A stretch of DNA of 64,000 nt from Dallia pectoralis (Eukaryota > Chordata > Actinopteri > Esociformes > Umbridae), in assembly GCA_029465975.1 (NCBI GenBank), contig CM055728.1, positions 27,887,392 through 27,951,391 of the forward strand, given 5' to 3'. Shown here one piece after another: positions 63,977-64,000 of the stretch. The position numbers were made by a program, and so were the translations under genes. The notes below the pieces were generated by a model. The model was not told the DNA's origin. It saw only the letters and a program-made list of their open reading frames with translations, and made no database searches. The first letter of the stretch is position 1, and every line of letters begins with the position of its first letter.

Positions 63977-64000
63977 ATGGCGGTTTACATAGCAGAATAT
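63977..64000 (+). CDS. Possible start of a divergent gene, truncated by window end
   Basis: ATG at 63977 in a strong context (AAAAATGG) opens a frame MAVYIAEY that runs off the window. It is about 2 kb from the likely huwe1 promoter and in the opposite orientation. Eight codons are too few to identify a family; it may be nothing. Confidence 0.2.

Overview
This window is almost certainly nuclear DNA of a teleost fish. It has short GT-AG introns, very heavy minisatellite and microsatellite content, cut-and-paste DNA transposons and a fish-type dispersed repeat near 10,040. That repeat resembles families common in salmonids and pike, so a protacanthopterygian is possible, but I cannot name the species.

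One gene dominates: huwe1 (Mule/ARF-BP1), the giant HECT-type E3 ubiquitin ligase, entirely on the minus strand and complete. I could place 83 coding exons from ATG at 59894 to the stop at 12241. Exon lengths and splice phases agree at every junction and sum to 13,920 nt, i.e. 4,639 residues plus stop (human is about 4,370). A non-coding 5' exon (60116-60165), a likely first exon ending at 61822, and a 3' UTR with a poly(A) signal near 11424 complete the transcript. In order the protein holds an N-terminal armadillo-like solenoid (DUF908/DUF913), UBA, UIM, WWE, a BH3-like segment, an acidic stretch, ubiquitin-binding (UBM) motifs and the HECT catalytic domain. The catalytic Cys codon is split across the last intron.

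The intron between coding exons 59 and 60 carries two microRNA hairpins in the host-gene sense: let-7f-2 (26500-26583) and mir-98 (26141-26236). The same two microRNAs sit inside human HUWE1, so host and passengers have stayed together.

The rest is repeats. 1-2880: three tandem arrays. 5262-7233: a DNA transposon with 23-bp inverted ends. 8669-9713: a hAT-like non-autonomous element with perfect 13-bp inverted ends and an 8-bp target duplication. The gene's introns contain about 20 minisatellites, and their placement is striking. Several arrays were seeded on splice junctions, so that 5' splice sites (exons 81, 41, 70) or a 3' splice site (exon 53) are tandemly copied. Others abut 3' splice sites and form giant pyrimidine tracts of 190-430 nt with no AG dinucleotide. 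This minisatellite/splice-site relationship is the most unusual thing here.

59.9-64 kb holds the huwe1 leader and promoter. In the last 24 bases (63977-64000) a possible divergent gene begins. No tRNA, rRNA or CRISPR was seen.
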